DNA from: Straminergon stramineum
Taxonomy: Eukaryota; Streptophyta; Bryopsida; Hypnales; Calliergonaceae
Length of the DNA stretch: 64,000 nucleotides
Reading direction: 5' to 3'
Assembly: GCA_963920665.1 (NCBI GenBank)
Contig: OY987266.1
Span: 25,532,248-25,596,247 of the forward strand
The notes beneath the pieces are model-generated. The model searched no databases. It was not told the DNA's origin and worked only from the letters and a program-made list of their open reading frames with translations. A program made the translations under genes and the position numbers. The stretch's first letter is position 1. Every line of letters begins with the position of its first letter. This document shows positions 50,054 through 62,000 of this stretch, piece after piece.

Positions 50054-52341
50054 CTAGCAGGGCTTATGGAATCCCATGTATTCACCATGAGCATACTGCT
50101 CCCAAACCTCTAATCCTCCAAAGATAGTTGTCAGAACTGCACTTATGCCCAATACAAAGCTAACAGCGAACACAATGACTGAACATCGCCCGTATTTATT
50201 AATAGCGTGTTGGACGACACGGAGTCCAACTAGGGAGGAGAAGAAACAGATGGTCGCGAAAAGTACAGCGAAGTCAACTGGTAGTCGACCCAATAGCCAA
50301 TACTGTATGACTGACAAGGACGACGAGAAGAACACCATGAAGGCAGTTGTTGCGGCAGTGAGCTGCACAGCGACAACAGCGATTTCAAAAAAATGGATTC
50401 ATCTGTCAAATTGGGTCAAATTTTGTGATGAGCAATGTGTGTATTGTAGAAAATTTGATAAAGACTTCATTATGCTTATATTTCAATTGATATTTCTGAA
50501 AGAGAATACGTAACTTCAAAGAGAAAATGACTAAATAAATGATATCAAAGCAAAAGCTGACAGAAGATGCTTTGGAATGTGACTACATACCACAGGATGC
50601 ATGCCGATTTCAATGAGGAGGGGATTGATGATCATGCCCCCGCCAATTCCCAACATGCCGCCCAAGAATCCTGTCAGCAGGGCCATGCTCGGAAAGAGAA
50701 CGAACGCCCTTGGCCCAATCAAGTCCCACTCCTCTGGCTTCATTCACAGAAAGGAGTAAGTTGACAAGAAAATGTTCCGCAAATAGCTTTGCAATATTGG
50801 TGAAAAGTTCGTCAAGTAGTTACCTGAAGATCGGGGGAATCGTGCTTGGTGGAATTATGATGCAGGTGCCAAGCAGACCATCCCGTGAGAAGAAAGGCAA
50901 GCGGAATTTGCGAAGCCGTCAGCAACCAGTAGGCTCTCGTACAAGGCTCCACGTTTAGAATGCTCTACATGTTGAATCCAAAAGCAATTTCAAAAGGCAA
51001 TAAACTTAGACGAAGAACATTTTAACACCTTGTATTAGGAATAGATACAAGAGCTATTGGCCACAAGGAGAGAACTACAACGAGATAACATATGTAAGTA
51101 TAAAAATGATCGTCGCAGGAACAATTTAAGAAGAAATTTTTCTTCGTAGTCATGAGATTGGAGATTCGACTCTCAAGAGGAAGAGGTTTGAGACAGTATA
51201 CTTACAGGGCTAGATTTTCCTCCACGCAGAACTTGGACTGCGAAAAAGGCTAGCCACACCACTGTAAGGATCAAAAGTTTTCCATATGGAAAAAGACTCG
51301 GTTGTTTCGCAGTGCCTAGTAACGGCTCATTTCCTTCACTAGCCTCTTTTTGAAGAGTTTTCAGACGGTGTTGCCGAGCATTTTTTGAATTTAACCTTTT
51401 CAGCATTTCAGGAGGTGCTACGTCAGATTCTTCGAGAACACAGCCTGCGTTCACATTGCAAAAGATTGACAGTGAGACTTCTGATGCGTACATAGAGCCA
51501 CACTTAAATTGCATATATAGACCTAATCCTTTAGTCTCTAGGTTAAGATTCTCTTTCAATACAAGAACTTCACAAACTTGCCTGTGAGGACATTATATGA
51601 GCTTGCACTCTGCTCCGCCAGTAATTGTCCTCGTTCTTGTGCGTCTATGGACAAAGTTAACCTCTGTTTCTCCTCTGCTGCCACCAATGTCTCGGTTTTC
51701 CATCTGAGCATTCCGCTTATGAAGCTCCTTCTAGTGATGTATCCCAAGACTATGATAAACTCCACAATAATGAACCAATTTGGAAACACTATGTTGCAAA
51801 TAACTCCAAGGCCAATTCCCAATAACAAGTTCGGCTGCAAGAGTAACGCGACGTCAAAATCAACAAGGGGTTGGCCAGGGTGGAGAGGATGCTCTTGTGT
51901 GAAGTTCCAACCAACATTTCCGATGGAGCCTCCCAGAATCATGAAATTGGACAGAGCTGCTGCTGATTTAGCATCGAATCCTAGGAGAAGATTGAAAAGA
52001 GGGATGAATAGCCCGCCTCCTCCGACACCACCGGCGCTGCATAGAGAAGCTCCCAATGAGCCTAAAATTATGGCCAGTACTAACCTCCAGCTCCATTCTA
52101 GCTTGGGCCAATACAATGTTTGGTCGCCGCCCTCGAAAGAAAATACCTGCATTACGATGTTTTTCAAAGAATGCACAACCGCTGATTGTTCGTCATCTCG
52201 GGACACATGAACTTCACCATGGTCAGGTGATGAAGAACCTGCTGACAGGACAGACGTCTGAGGATCCAAATGCGCAATGCTTGCGCCGATGAGCATGGCC
52301 ATGACCAGTATTCCTGTTTGAAAGTGCGGTGAGATTTTCAT
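50054..52341 (-). CDS. Plant TauE/SafE-family membrane transporter
   Basis: Member of the sulfite exporter TauE/SafE family, plant type, polytopic membrane proteins thought to export anions such as sulfite or sulfonates; the plant substrate is unknown. Exons (minus): 52341-51582, 51444-51206, 50964-50824, 50737-50591 and 50362-50054, giving 531 aa with all phases matching. A signal peptide (about 1-23) is followed by two hydrophobic halves with the repeated glycine motifs GGVGGGGLFIPL (104-115) and GGMLGIGGGM (406-415), and LLLQPNLLLGI (166-176). The loop between the halves is long and hydrophilic. The C-terminus (GEYMGFHKPC) matches the plant family. Intron 1 uses a GC donor (CAG|GCAAGT): the nearby GT would break the frame. 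Intron 3 uses an AAG acceptor. Confidence 0.92.
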
Positions 52342-52680
52342 TTTCCTCCAAATCTTGAACCTTGATTCTCCTAGCCGGTTGAGTCAGTTTTCCACCGCTA
52401 CCAACCTTGTCAAATTCTTACAGTCAACTCGAAAGTTCCTCACGTTCAAGAGTGCCAGGAAGAATTCCGCGACGTTACACGCAAGATTGATCAATAAATT
52501 TCGTGAGGCAAGAGATATTGATATCTTAACTTCCACCTGCACAAGCACATTGACGAAGACCATCAGCTGCAACAAATTCAGGCCAGGCCGAGGCTTTAGA
52601 TGGATAACAGAACAGTATTTGTAACCAGAAAACTAGCAACCCCTAGAATTTACAATCGTGAGTTTGAGGAAAAGTGAGTC
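52342..52680. promoter_or_regulatory. Upstream region of the TauE/SafE gene
   Basis: Probable leader and promoter of the minus-strand transporter gene. No specific element could be defined. Open frames here are short and unsupported. Confidence 0.3.
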
Positions 52681-53720
52681 ACGGCAAGTGATACGCCGTA
52701 ATTCGAAACGCAGGCGTTCGCAAATATGAACTTAACAAGCATTGGAATTGCACCAAATGAGAGCCGCAATTGCATGCATCGAAATTGGCCAGAGCCGAAT
52801 CTCTTTTCCCACAAGTAGGCGCAACAACTCTTTCAAGAACTGCTATAAAGACTCCTAGTACAAGTGAAAGAAGTTTTGACATTAACTCATTGACGGTAAA
52901 CACCTCAACGCAATACCACATGAATACTCTCGAAGAGAAGATGAGAAGGAAGGTCAAAATACACACTTCATGTGCGAAATTAAACGTGCGCACCTAAGCA
53001 AATTTTTGAAAACGAATTCAATACACTGACTGCCATGAATTTATGAATGAAAGAAAACTAGAAAACTTAAAAACTTTGAACTACCGCGAGCAGGAGCACG
53101 CAACAGCATTGTCAGGCACACCTCTCAATTCGAACCTGCAACACGAAGTTATACACCAGAAGTTTTCCACTTCAACCTTCAATCCCGAAGGCAGTTTGAG
53201 CACGAACTCATAGAGGTCGAGAGTGAGACACAACACCGTCGATACTATACTTTCCAGAAGCAAGAAGATTAAACTGCATGCTTCATGTGCCAAATTCAAA
53301 GTTGAAGTGCGCAGCTACGCGAATTTCTGAAAAATCATTATCTACATCTCTCGCCGGCAGTGAACTAACTAAAGAAAGAAAGCAAACAGCTGCAATCCTC
53401 TTAAAAAAACTCCGAGAAGTGTTCATTAAGAATAAACGCCTCGAGAATGAGACACAATTCCGTCAATACTCTCCACAAACAAGTGGAAGAGGAAATTTTG
53501 AAACCTACATGCTTCATGTTTGCAATTCAGACGTGCGCATCAAAAGCAAGTCTCTGAACACGAATATCTCTCTCCGAATGCCGTGCATGTCTGATTGAAA
53601 GAAAGCAAAACAACAAAAAAAACTTTGAAAACTGCTGCTCCTGCCGCGAGCAGGAGGACGCAACACCATTGCCGGAGGCACTTCTCTTTATTGAAATTCG
53701 TCATACACCGGGCGCAAGCT
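52680..53720. repeat. Diverged higher-order tandem repeat
   Basis: Landmark blocks recur in the same orientation. A cttcatgtg-caaatt-gtgcgca block occurs at about 52964, 53279 and 53510. A ccgcgagcaggag-acgcaaca block followed by attg and ggcac occurs at about 53086 and 53646. A gagacacaa-ccgtc block occurs at about 53224 and 53449. The unit is roughly 230-320 bases and imperfect. It lies upstream of the TauE/SafE gene. Confidence 0.6.
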
Positions 53721-56600
53721 TCTCTCCAACCTTAAATCTCTCCACAGACCAAAAACAATCTCTCTTTCTATCCCCTTCAATTCTCAAGGTTAGACTATAA
53801 TTCAAGAACATTCTCAGTAAAGCCGCGACCGATTCCAGATTGCAATTCCTCTCTCAACACAAACAAACGCTCGCTTCATTACTCTTGAGGAAACCGTAAG
53901 CAATCGCTTAACGCACAACCTAAGACAAAATACCTCCATGCGCTGCGACTGACTTCCATTAATTTTCAATTGACATTCGCAACTAATGATCCTTGCAGAC
54001 TCGAATTAATGAAAAGCTGGTAAAGAAACGGATCCATCCATAATCGTGATCCTGTGAGCATCACAAATAGAACTTCAGTCGGCAAGTGAGGATCGTACGT
54101 ACTAAGTATCAAAGCTACACTGATGGAAGCGGTCGGCTGCACGGTAACCGAGCTCATGAGAGAAGATTGCTGAGCACAAATACACTGCTTACTGCTGCAC
54201 AGATTGTACTAACTGAGTTGCCGCACATGCAACTCCATTGTTTTATTTATACATATTCCCTCAGAAACTAATATCGTGCTGTTTCTATAATTGGAAAAGG
54301 CAAAGACGAAGAAGACAGAGAACTGTAGGACGCCAGGAATCGAGAACGAAAATCTGGGATGGTTTGCTTTGTGTAGACTTGTTGGCAGTCTTATTATTGA
54401 ACTGATTGAAGTTAAGGCTTGCAGATTCTTGTAAGCGGTTGAAAAGGGGGTTTCGAAGTGTCAGTTTGGATTTAAGATGCTTTTCATCGACCACATTTTT
54501 TGGAAGTTGCATGCGCACATTTCCAATGAATAGTATTGCAAATTCCGAAATTAGGGTATTATTACCTTTTCTTAAGAAGATCACCCCTTGTAAGGAGTGT
54601 ATTTTGGCCACTTCTTGTTATTTACTCTTCATGTAAATTTTATTCATAAAAATGATATTTTTGAATTGGGGTCCAACTAATGAAATGAAGCGTATCAAGT
54701 GCAATTTCTATTCCAATTGGAATTTTTGGAAAATTCATAAATTTCAATATTTTATAGTAATATGAACTTTGGACCTATAACCATGGTTTGTTGTTTTCTA
54801 ATTATAAAGTGACACAAATAATTTTGGTTTATACCAGGATGTTATAAACTATAATTTGCATCTATGGTGAAAATTTCAGATTTTTCAAGTATGTTTTGTA
54901 TTTAATATGAATTTTCTTCATTTTTTTCTTAAAAAATTCACATTAATTTCAAACATTTCCCCAAAAATTTGAAACTTTCATGACGTGTAGTAGACATATG
55001 AATTCATCTCTGGAAAATCCATACAAAATTTTTTCACTTGCCGTATATAGTTGCAAAATGGCAGCAAACACAGAGCGGCTTCAAATCAATGGTCATCACT
55101 TGTCCTTAACAATGTCTAATTAACTTACACATTCGAACTGTAACAATAGTCAAATCACCGGCATTCGCTCATTTATATTAAGTTATTGTTCTTGTCACAG
55201 TGGAGAGAATGTTATTGTTTTTTTTATAAACCTGGGTCCCTGACAGAATAAAGCGTTGAGAGAAATCAGGGAAAGTGAAATGGGAATTGTCCAGGTTCAG
55301 ACCCCCAGCAGAAATCTATCATTCCGCATGCATCGGTCATTCAAAACAAGTTAAGTTGCAGTTACTAAATTTACTGTAGGATGACCTCAATCGACCCTCT
55401 CAGTTCCACCTAATCAGAGGGTTTTTGTTTTTTTGTTGAGTCATGTCATAGTATTTGCATGAACAATATTGATATTGCACACTATGGCTTTCAACTTTGC
55501 CTCTACTCATGCCTCACAACAATTGCAAGCCTTTGTATCTTTTCATGCTAGGCATCATTTCATGCTTATCATTCTTTCTAATCAAATGTTGGTTTGTCAA
55601 TTTCTCCAAGTCCTGTATCATAACTAGAAAGAACAATTGATGATCTACTCCACCGAATTATAATGTAGTTGATCCCAAACTACCACTTTTATGCCCCAAT
55701 AGATTAGTGGTCAAAATGATGAAATTTTGGATGTGAAGTTATTAGCCTCCTTGAGAGAAACCTAACTTTAAATTGTTTTCAGTTTTTCCAACGTTCACAA
55801 AATATTCCATGGATTTTCACAGTTAAAAACACAAGATACCTACTCATGCCACAAGACCTCTTATACTAGAACACCCTTGAAGCACAAAATGCTTTGAACA
55901 ACTTCCATTGGTTGCCTCAAATAACTCTTCAACTTCCATTAGCTGCTGCTACTATGAGACACTTGTGATGCTTACGAAACATCAAGTGAATCTTTTTCTC
56001 TTAAAAAAAAGCAGGTTGTGCAACTAGAAATGTACAGTACTGTAGCGATTTGGGGCTCAGCTTCCGAAGGCCTTTCACCAAAAGGTACCTAGCTATGCTG
56101 TGGTTCAAATTGACTGGGCTTCTCCAAATAACAACAAAAAAATCAGTGCCATTGATGACCAGGTTCAGTGAATTCAACTGCTGCTAGTGATGACGTGCCC
56201 GACGCATCATCAGCAGGAGTCCATTTGTGAAACCGAGTCTTCCAGATGCTCTTCTTGTCAGTAGTCAGGAGTGAAGTTTGGATTCTTCGAAATCAACAAA
56301 AAAAACAAAAAAAAACAGCTGCACAAATGCGAAATGAATTTTTATTTACTACAAATTTTAAAAATAAAAGGCAAATGGATTACATTAAATTAATGAAAAT
56401 AATTATCCTTCGATTATTCTTAATTTTTGTAAAACTCCATTTTGCTAATCCTCGATTCAGCTCCTGCAATTGATACCGGTATAAATTGAAATACTGTAAC
56501 TTCAGTGAAAGGTGAAATGTGATGAGAGGTGAAATTTGGAAACAACATGCAAACTATGAAGTGTACAATTGTTCATTGGGATTGTCAACTTAATGTTCTA
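53721..56600. other. Intergenic stretch, AT-rich after 54.6 kb
   Basis: No gene is supported. Frames at 54285-54636 on both strands overlap and have no family signal. The rest is AT-rich with short poly-A and poly-T runs. Confidence 0.4.
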
Positions 56601-56606
56601 TCCACG

Positions 56607-56640
56607 TGCAAATCGCATTGCGGTGGTGGTGCGATTTGCA
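56607..56640. repeat. Perfect hairpin (11-bp arms, 12-base loop)
   Basis: tgcaaatcgca at 56607-56617 is mirrored by tgcgatttgca at 56630-56640. The loop is GT-rich. Confidence 0.75.
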
Positions 56641-56680
56641 AGTGTTCATATCATGACACCTGAAAAGCTCTTTGCACTAG

Positions 56681-56940
56681 AAAGGCCATATTCGTTATAT
56701 TGAGACATTTTGCAGATTTTGAGACAGAATGCTAATTATTGGAAAATTCATTTTAAGAAATAGTAATTGAAACCAAAAATAAATAATGCTCAAATAGTGA
56801 TCTTATAATGAAATTCTAAAAGTTGGTGTTGTTACCTATTTATAAAAGAAATACTAGTAAAGAGACAAAACGGTTTATCTTCAAGTTGAGGATAAAAATG
56901 AGATTGAGTGAAAAGTCTCAATATAACGAATATGGCCTTT
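56681..56940. mobile_element. MITE-like element with 25-bp perfect terminal inverted repeats
   Basis: Bases 56681-56705 are the exact reverse complement of 56916-56940 (outer end aaaggccatattcgttatat), and the match continues imperfectly inward. The 260-bp body is AT-rich and non-coding. No clear target-site duplication longer than 2 bases is seen. Confidence 0.75.
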
Positions 56941-57310
56941 AGAAGATGTACATGACTTGAAGTGGGTCTTTTCTTGCTTTTTGTGTTTCATAAGAAGTGT
57001 ATCTCTAATTTAAAAGCGGTAACTGAAAGAACAAAACTAGAAGATGTACAAAACTTGAAGTGGGCCTTTTCTTGCTTTTTGTGTTTCACCTAGTAGTGTA
57101 TCTTTGATTAAAAAGTGATAACTAAAGAACAAAATTTCATGCACTTAGTCACCTTCCACTTGAAAACGGAAGAGGTACATGGCTTGAAGTGGCCCTTTTC
57201 TTGCTTTTTGTTTTCTTTTTTGTGTTTCACAAGTAGTGTGACTTTGATTTTAAAATGGTAATTGGAGAATCAAATTTCATGCAATTAGTCAACTTCCACT
57301 TGAAATTCCA
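56941..57310 (+). repeat. Tandem repeat, three units of about 98-140 bp
   Basis: Units start near 56941, 57039 and 57170. Each has a gtaca-(g/a)cttgaagtgg block, cttttcttgctttttgt, gtgtttca, then (t)agtgt and a gtaa-t-(a)agaa block. Units 2 and 3 also share a tail (tttcatgca-ttagtca-cttccacttgaaa). The array abuts the MITE-like element. Confidence 0.8.
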
Positions 57311-57780
57311 AACCGTGTAATTTGTAAACCCTATGCAAATGGTCAAATTAATTTATACAATATAATAATTTACTAATACATTTACCACTTAACTAATGTC
57401 CCATCAATGATATATAGAATATTACATCCTTGTCCTTGCAAGATGTAGTGGAAAGAAAGAAGTTATACCAAGAAGGGGTGGGTATATATACAAAAATGCA
57501 TAGGAAGGAAGGAGATATTGCACTAAAAATCCTAAAATGAACTATGAAACACACACATATCGCATGGCAATGTACTTGGTTTGTTACTCAAAGTCTGAGA
57601 TTAATTTGGTAACTACACCAAACTTGGAACTATGTTTGCAAGCAAGAATGATATACAATGTTTATAGTTACAAGGTGTCAAAATCTGTTGGATAGTATTT
57701 GTTTCTATGTTTTGACAAACAAGAATATTTTGATTGTGTAGGAAGCCATCCTGATGAAGTTCGAGTTGCTACCTTCCTCG

Positions 57781-57867
57781 AAATGTGTGCTAGTCTCACA
57801 ATGAGAGTCAGTCTTCATGTCAAGTTCCTACCTCCTTCAAAATGTGTGCTAGTCTCACAATGAGAGT
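57781..57867 (+). repeat. 59-bp tandem duplication with a 28-base identical core
   Basis: Bases 57781-57808 are repeated exactly at 57840-57867 (core gtgtgctagtctcacaatga). The preceding bases are also similar (accttcctcg / acctccttca). Confidence 0.85.
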
Positions 57868-58990
57868 TATTTTTAGTGTTGCTACTGGTTTATCTTTGTA
57901 GTTAATACAGATCAAGATGTTAAAAGGAATTTCCCGGTATTCAAGAACATGGAGAAAATAACGGGCAAACCAATGGGCTTTTCTTTGTTTTCAGACAAAT
58001 GGTTATGTGGCCTTTCTTTGAAGAAGGTTTTGCAATTCCTGGCTCCTTCATTTTGGGGATTTGAATTGAATGAGGCTAATTATGAGTATACAATTTTGAA
58101 TAAGTAATTTTTGTATGCAATATATGAATGTATTGGTCTTGAATGATGGATAAAATGAGGATTTGGAAACATTGTGGCTACAATATGCAGGGCCATGATG
58201 ATAGTTTGGCATTTTTTAACACATTTACCCCCTTTTTTTTCTATAGGCTTGAAGCTACCCATTTTATTTTGAGGCAATTGGGCATTTCATTGCCTTAAAA
58301 AAATCACTGGGGCGACCTCCATGATGCTCTTCTCCAACTCAATTCATTTGTTTGATAAATTTTCAATGTCAGTCGTACCAATTGCAGAATATCCTGTCTC
58401 CAGCTTTATGCTGGATAATGTTACGAAGATGTCGAATTTGTACCCCACGTTTTTGGAGTTTCCAGGGCAAAAGCATTTACAGAGAGTGCAATTAGAGAAG
58501 GCTGATCGTAATGGTAGTCACCTTTCCAGAAAACTGAGTAACACTATCAAACAATCGGACATCAATGTTGTGGAACAAAATCAATCAATGCACAGCTAAA
58601 TGAAGTGAATTAATTGCACTAATAAAAATCACGCAAACTTTGAGTGAACCGACCCGCTTTGATCAGATTACATCTGAACATTCAATCTTCAACCTGCATG
58701 TCTCACACGAACACTACGAAGTATTCACAAGAAGATTTCAAAAAGTAGCATTACAAGACGAGTTGAGGGCCAGAGATATAAAAGTACACATGTTCACGAA
58801 TATGAACATGGAATTCACAGCTGAAGGTGGTGGATTGTTAGACAAATCCCATAATGTTAATCGGTGTTAAACAGTATCCACCATAGAAGTCGAAAGGAGC
58901 GTCTGTAAACGTGAAATTTACTTCAAAAACTCTAAACATCAAGCACTCGGGACTTACTCAGGAATGAGCACAGTCCGCGTACAATTGAAA
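57868..58990. other. Intergenic stretch with weak coding-like frames
   Basis: Frames at 58321-58599 (+) and 58640-58870 (+) are longer than expected for the local composition but have no recognised domain or splice partners. They could be remnants. The 3' flank of the coiled-coil gene lies after about 58900. Confidence 0.3.
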
Positions 58991-59002
58991 CTTTGACATC
59001 AC

Positions 59003-62000
59003 CTAGGAGAATTCAGATTTGGTAGTAACATCACCAGGTGAACAAGAAGCGTTTCGTTTGATTTCTCGGAGGGGCACTCTCTTCTCGAGATGGGAAGGAG
59101 GCGACACCCGCAGACTGCCAGCGTACACTGGTCCTGGCTTTTGAGCTCCATTTGCATTTCCCTTTCTCTGCAACCCTTTGGATGGAATTGGACTGTTGCC
59201 AAGGTTTGAACGAGTCTCTGACATGCTCATGTCACTACTCGGAGTACCTGGTCTCCTGCTCTTTGGTCTTTGCTTGAACCACTTCTGGGATATCGACTTC
59301 TCGATCTCCGTCTTTGAGGTTTCCTGGACAGTACTAATTGGTTCGGCTTTTGGTGGAGTTTGAGAATCATCGTCTTCTTGAGCTCCTTCGTATCTGTGTC
59401 TACTGCTGACTTGCCCACTGGTTGTAGTCGCCTCGCTCGGTTCTCTGTTAGGACTATGGACTTCATTTGAACTTGGAGGCCGGTCAGAGCTAGGTTCATC
59501 GACTGCACAGAACAAGATATTCATTAAATTGGCAATAGATACAATTTTACAACAGCCAAAAACTGAGATGCACCAGGGTATCTTACTTAGAAAAACTCAG
59601 GCAGATAAGAAATTTGGATTCCTGTTTAGTGGTTGAACTCTGAGTCATTAAACAGGAAGTTTTCTAAGTCAGTGGATTGAAACTCTTACAAATGTCAATA
59701 CAGTTTTCGAACGAGGCTGCGTCTTCGGGTGTGTTAACGTCGGACACAGCGGCAGGATGGTGACATCCCAAAGATGTAGAGATATGGCAATGTGAACACG
59801 AGTCACAATCGGTGGGGCCTTTGCATGATCCGTTGCTTGTCACGATGGGTTGTAAAACTAGCGTATAGCCATGGTTGCTACCAGAGCCCAGCAACCGGCT
59901 CTGCTCAAGGGCATGCCGATTTCGGACTTCTTCAAGCGTTGCTCGCACTTGCACAAGGTCCCTCTCCAGTTCTCGTACTTTCTCTTCAGATTTCTGAGCT
60001 GCCACCCGCCACTTCTCCTCCTGAACAAATTAAAGAGAAGAGGTCTTAAAAGCCCTAAAGTATCAAGGATTCGTGGTTTGAAAACGTATGACTAATGATG
60101 TTGAAATATATTTCGGATGGAACCGAAGTTCATATCAGTGAAGTACATAGCAAGAAGTAAAATTGGACTAAAGAAAGTCTCCATATGAACTGCTAAAAAA
60201 TATAAAGCCCGATTGGGGCATTTTGGTTCGTAAACAATCGATTCAGCTTGGTAACAGTGCCGTTGGAAGCTACCCAAGATAGAAAAAGTACAGATTTATT
60301 CCTGAAGTTGTGTAAGTACCTCAATCTGCAAGGAAGCAGCTTTGGACTCGGCAAAAGTGGCCCGCTTTTCCCAATTTTCACAACTGTATTGTAAGGATCC
60401 TGTCTTGCCTCTCAGTTGCTTCAGTACTTCCTGGACTTGCGCCCAATCCTCTCCGTCGGAAGTGAGCTGAAACAGAATCACCGAAATTCATTCATAAGAA
60501 AAATGAATCTCCATTAATCGGTGATTGAAAAATGAAGCCATGAGAACGTATATAACCATCAGTTAACAGAAAAATAATCTACAGATGTGAAATCATGTCC
60601 GCATAGAGCTACTTACTAAAATTTTATGAGCGCACAGATTTAGGCTCTAGCTATAATGCACCTTCGGTAGATTGATTAAATCTGACTCAAAATACAAATT
60701 TCCTAGCTTTTCAACATCACGTTATGAAGCCTCCAGCTGTGATGCCACTAGCCACAAAGAGAAAACATCCAGCAGCCTTCCCAGTATTTCGAACTCTCAA
60801 CAAAACGTTTGTGATCCGAAAACGGTGAAATTCCGAATCTGAAAGCATGAACTTACGAAACCTGACATGTACTTACCACCTGGGTCGTGGATGACGTGCT
60901 GCTGAGACGCGTCTTGGAAATGCTCGAGTCTCCACTTCGGATTTGAGACTGAAGTCGGAGGGTCTCGATCCTGCTTTGAAAGCTCTTCGCTTGGTCTTCG
61001 AGATCACGCTGGTCGTTCCCCGTATGAAGGCGCTGAATTCGTTGCTGGAGACCAGGGGTGTAGTCTTCTTGGTGACTTCGGCCAGGTGTGCACGGAGCAG
61101 ATACTGTTCCCCTCTTGGCTGTCTGAAAACAAACGATTTCGAGTCAGAGCACTTCACGGGCTATGGCGTTTCTTCTTCAACACAACCGGGTTCGTTAATC
61201 CAGTTGTAGCAATCAGTCAAAAAAATTGTAGAGAATGTGAGTCGATGACATTGACAGCAGGGTTTACTCTCAGACGTCTATAATATGACCCTTCTCTAAA
61301 CTGACATTCTGAGACTGTCCCCAACAGCATTTCACGAGCTACAGCGTCAGTCAGAGCTTTCTCTTAAGCATTTCTTGCTGGGTTATCGCCATCCGATTGT
61401 ACGAATCAGCCAAACAAATGCGAAAAAAATTACTTAACGACCCTTGCAGCAAGTTTTGTACTCAGACATCTTTAACATAGCCTGCTCTAAAACAGACCTA
61501 CACACATGCCACACTACCATTGCCAGCGGCACACTTGTCACACATTCAAACTATCACATCGGTATTGTGTCGGGACCTCAGAGAAAAGATTTCAGAGTGT
61601 AAAAGAAGTCAGTATTTCACAGGCAATGGCGTTAGAGTCTCTTCTTCACAATCACTGAGTGTGAATCTTTAACATCCAAAAGTGCGAATCAATCAAATAA
61701 ATGCGAAGAAAGGTATTTGATGACGCTAATAGAAGGGATCAAGGCAACTGAGAGGATTCAATTGGGAAGAAAATATAAGCGACGATTGGAACCTCCAGTA
61801 TGGTCTGCACGGACGACCGAAGACAATGCGCCATCTCGGCCGCTTGCGCCAAATCCGCATTCTGCTGCCGCAACCGTTGATCCGCAAGCTCCTTCTCCAA
61901 TTGCAACACCTTGCATTTGGCCTTAAGAATCGCAGGCCACTCCAAGTCCACTCTCCTCTTCTCCTCCTCGCCACTATTCTTTTCCAATACCTCTTGTTTC

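Noticed and set aside
60873..61157. 94-codon frame reading exon 2 of the coiled-coil gene in another frame
   Set aside because: It cannot join exon 3 in phase, while the alternative frame can and gives heptad-like sequence.
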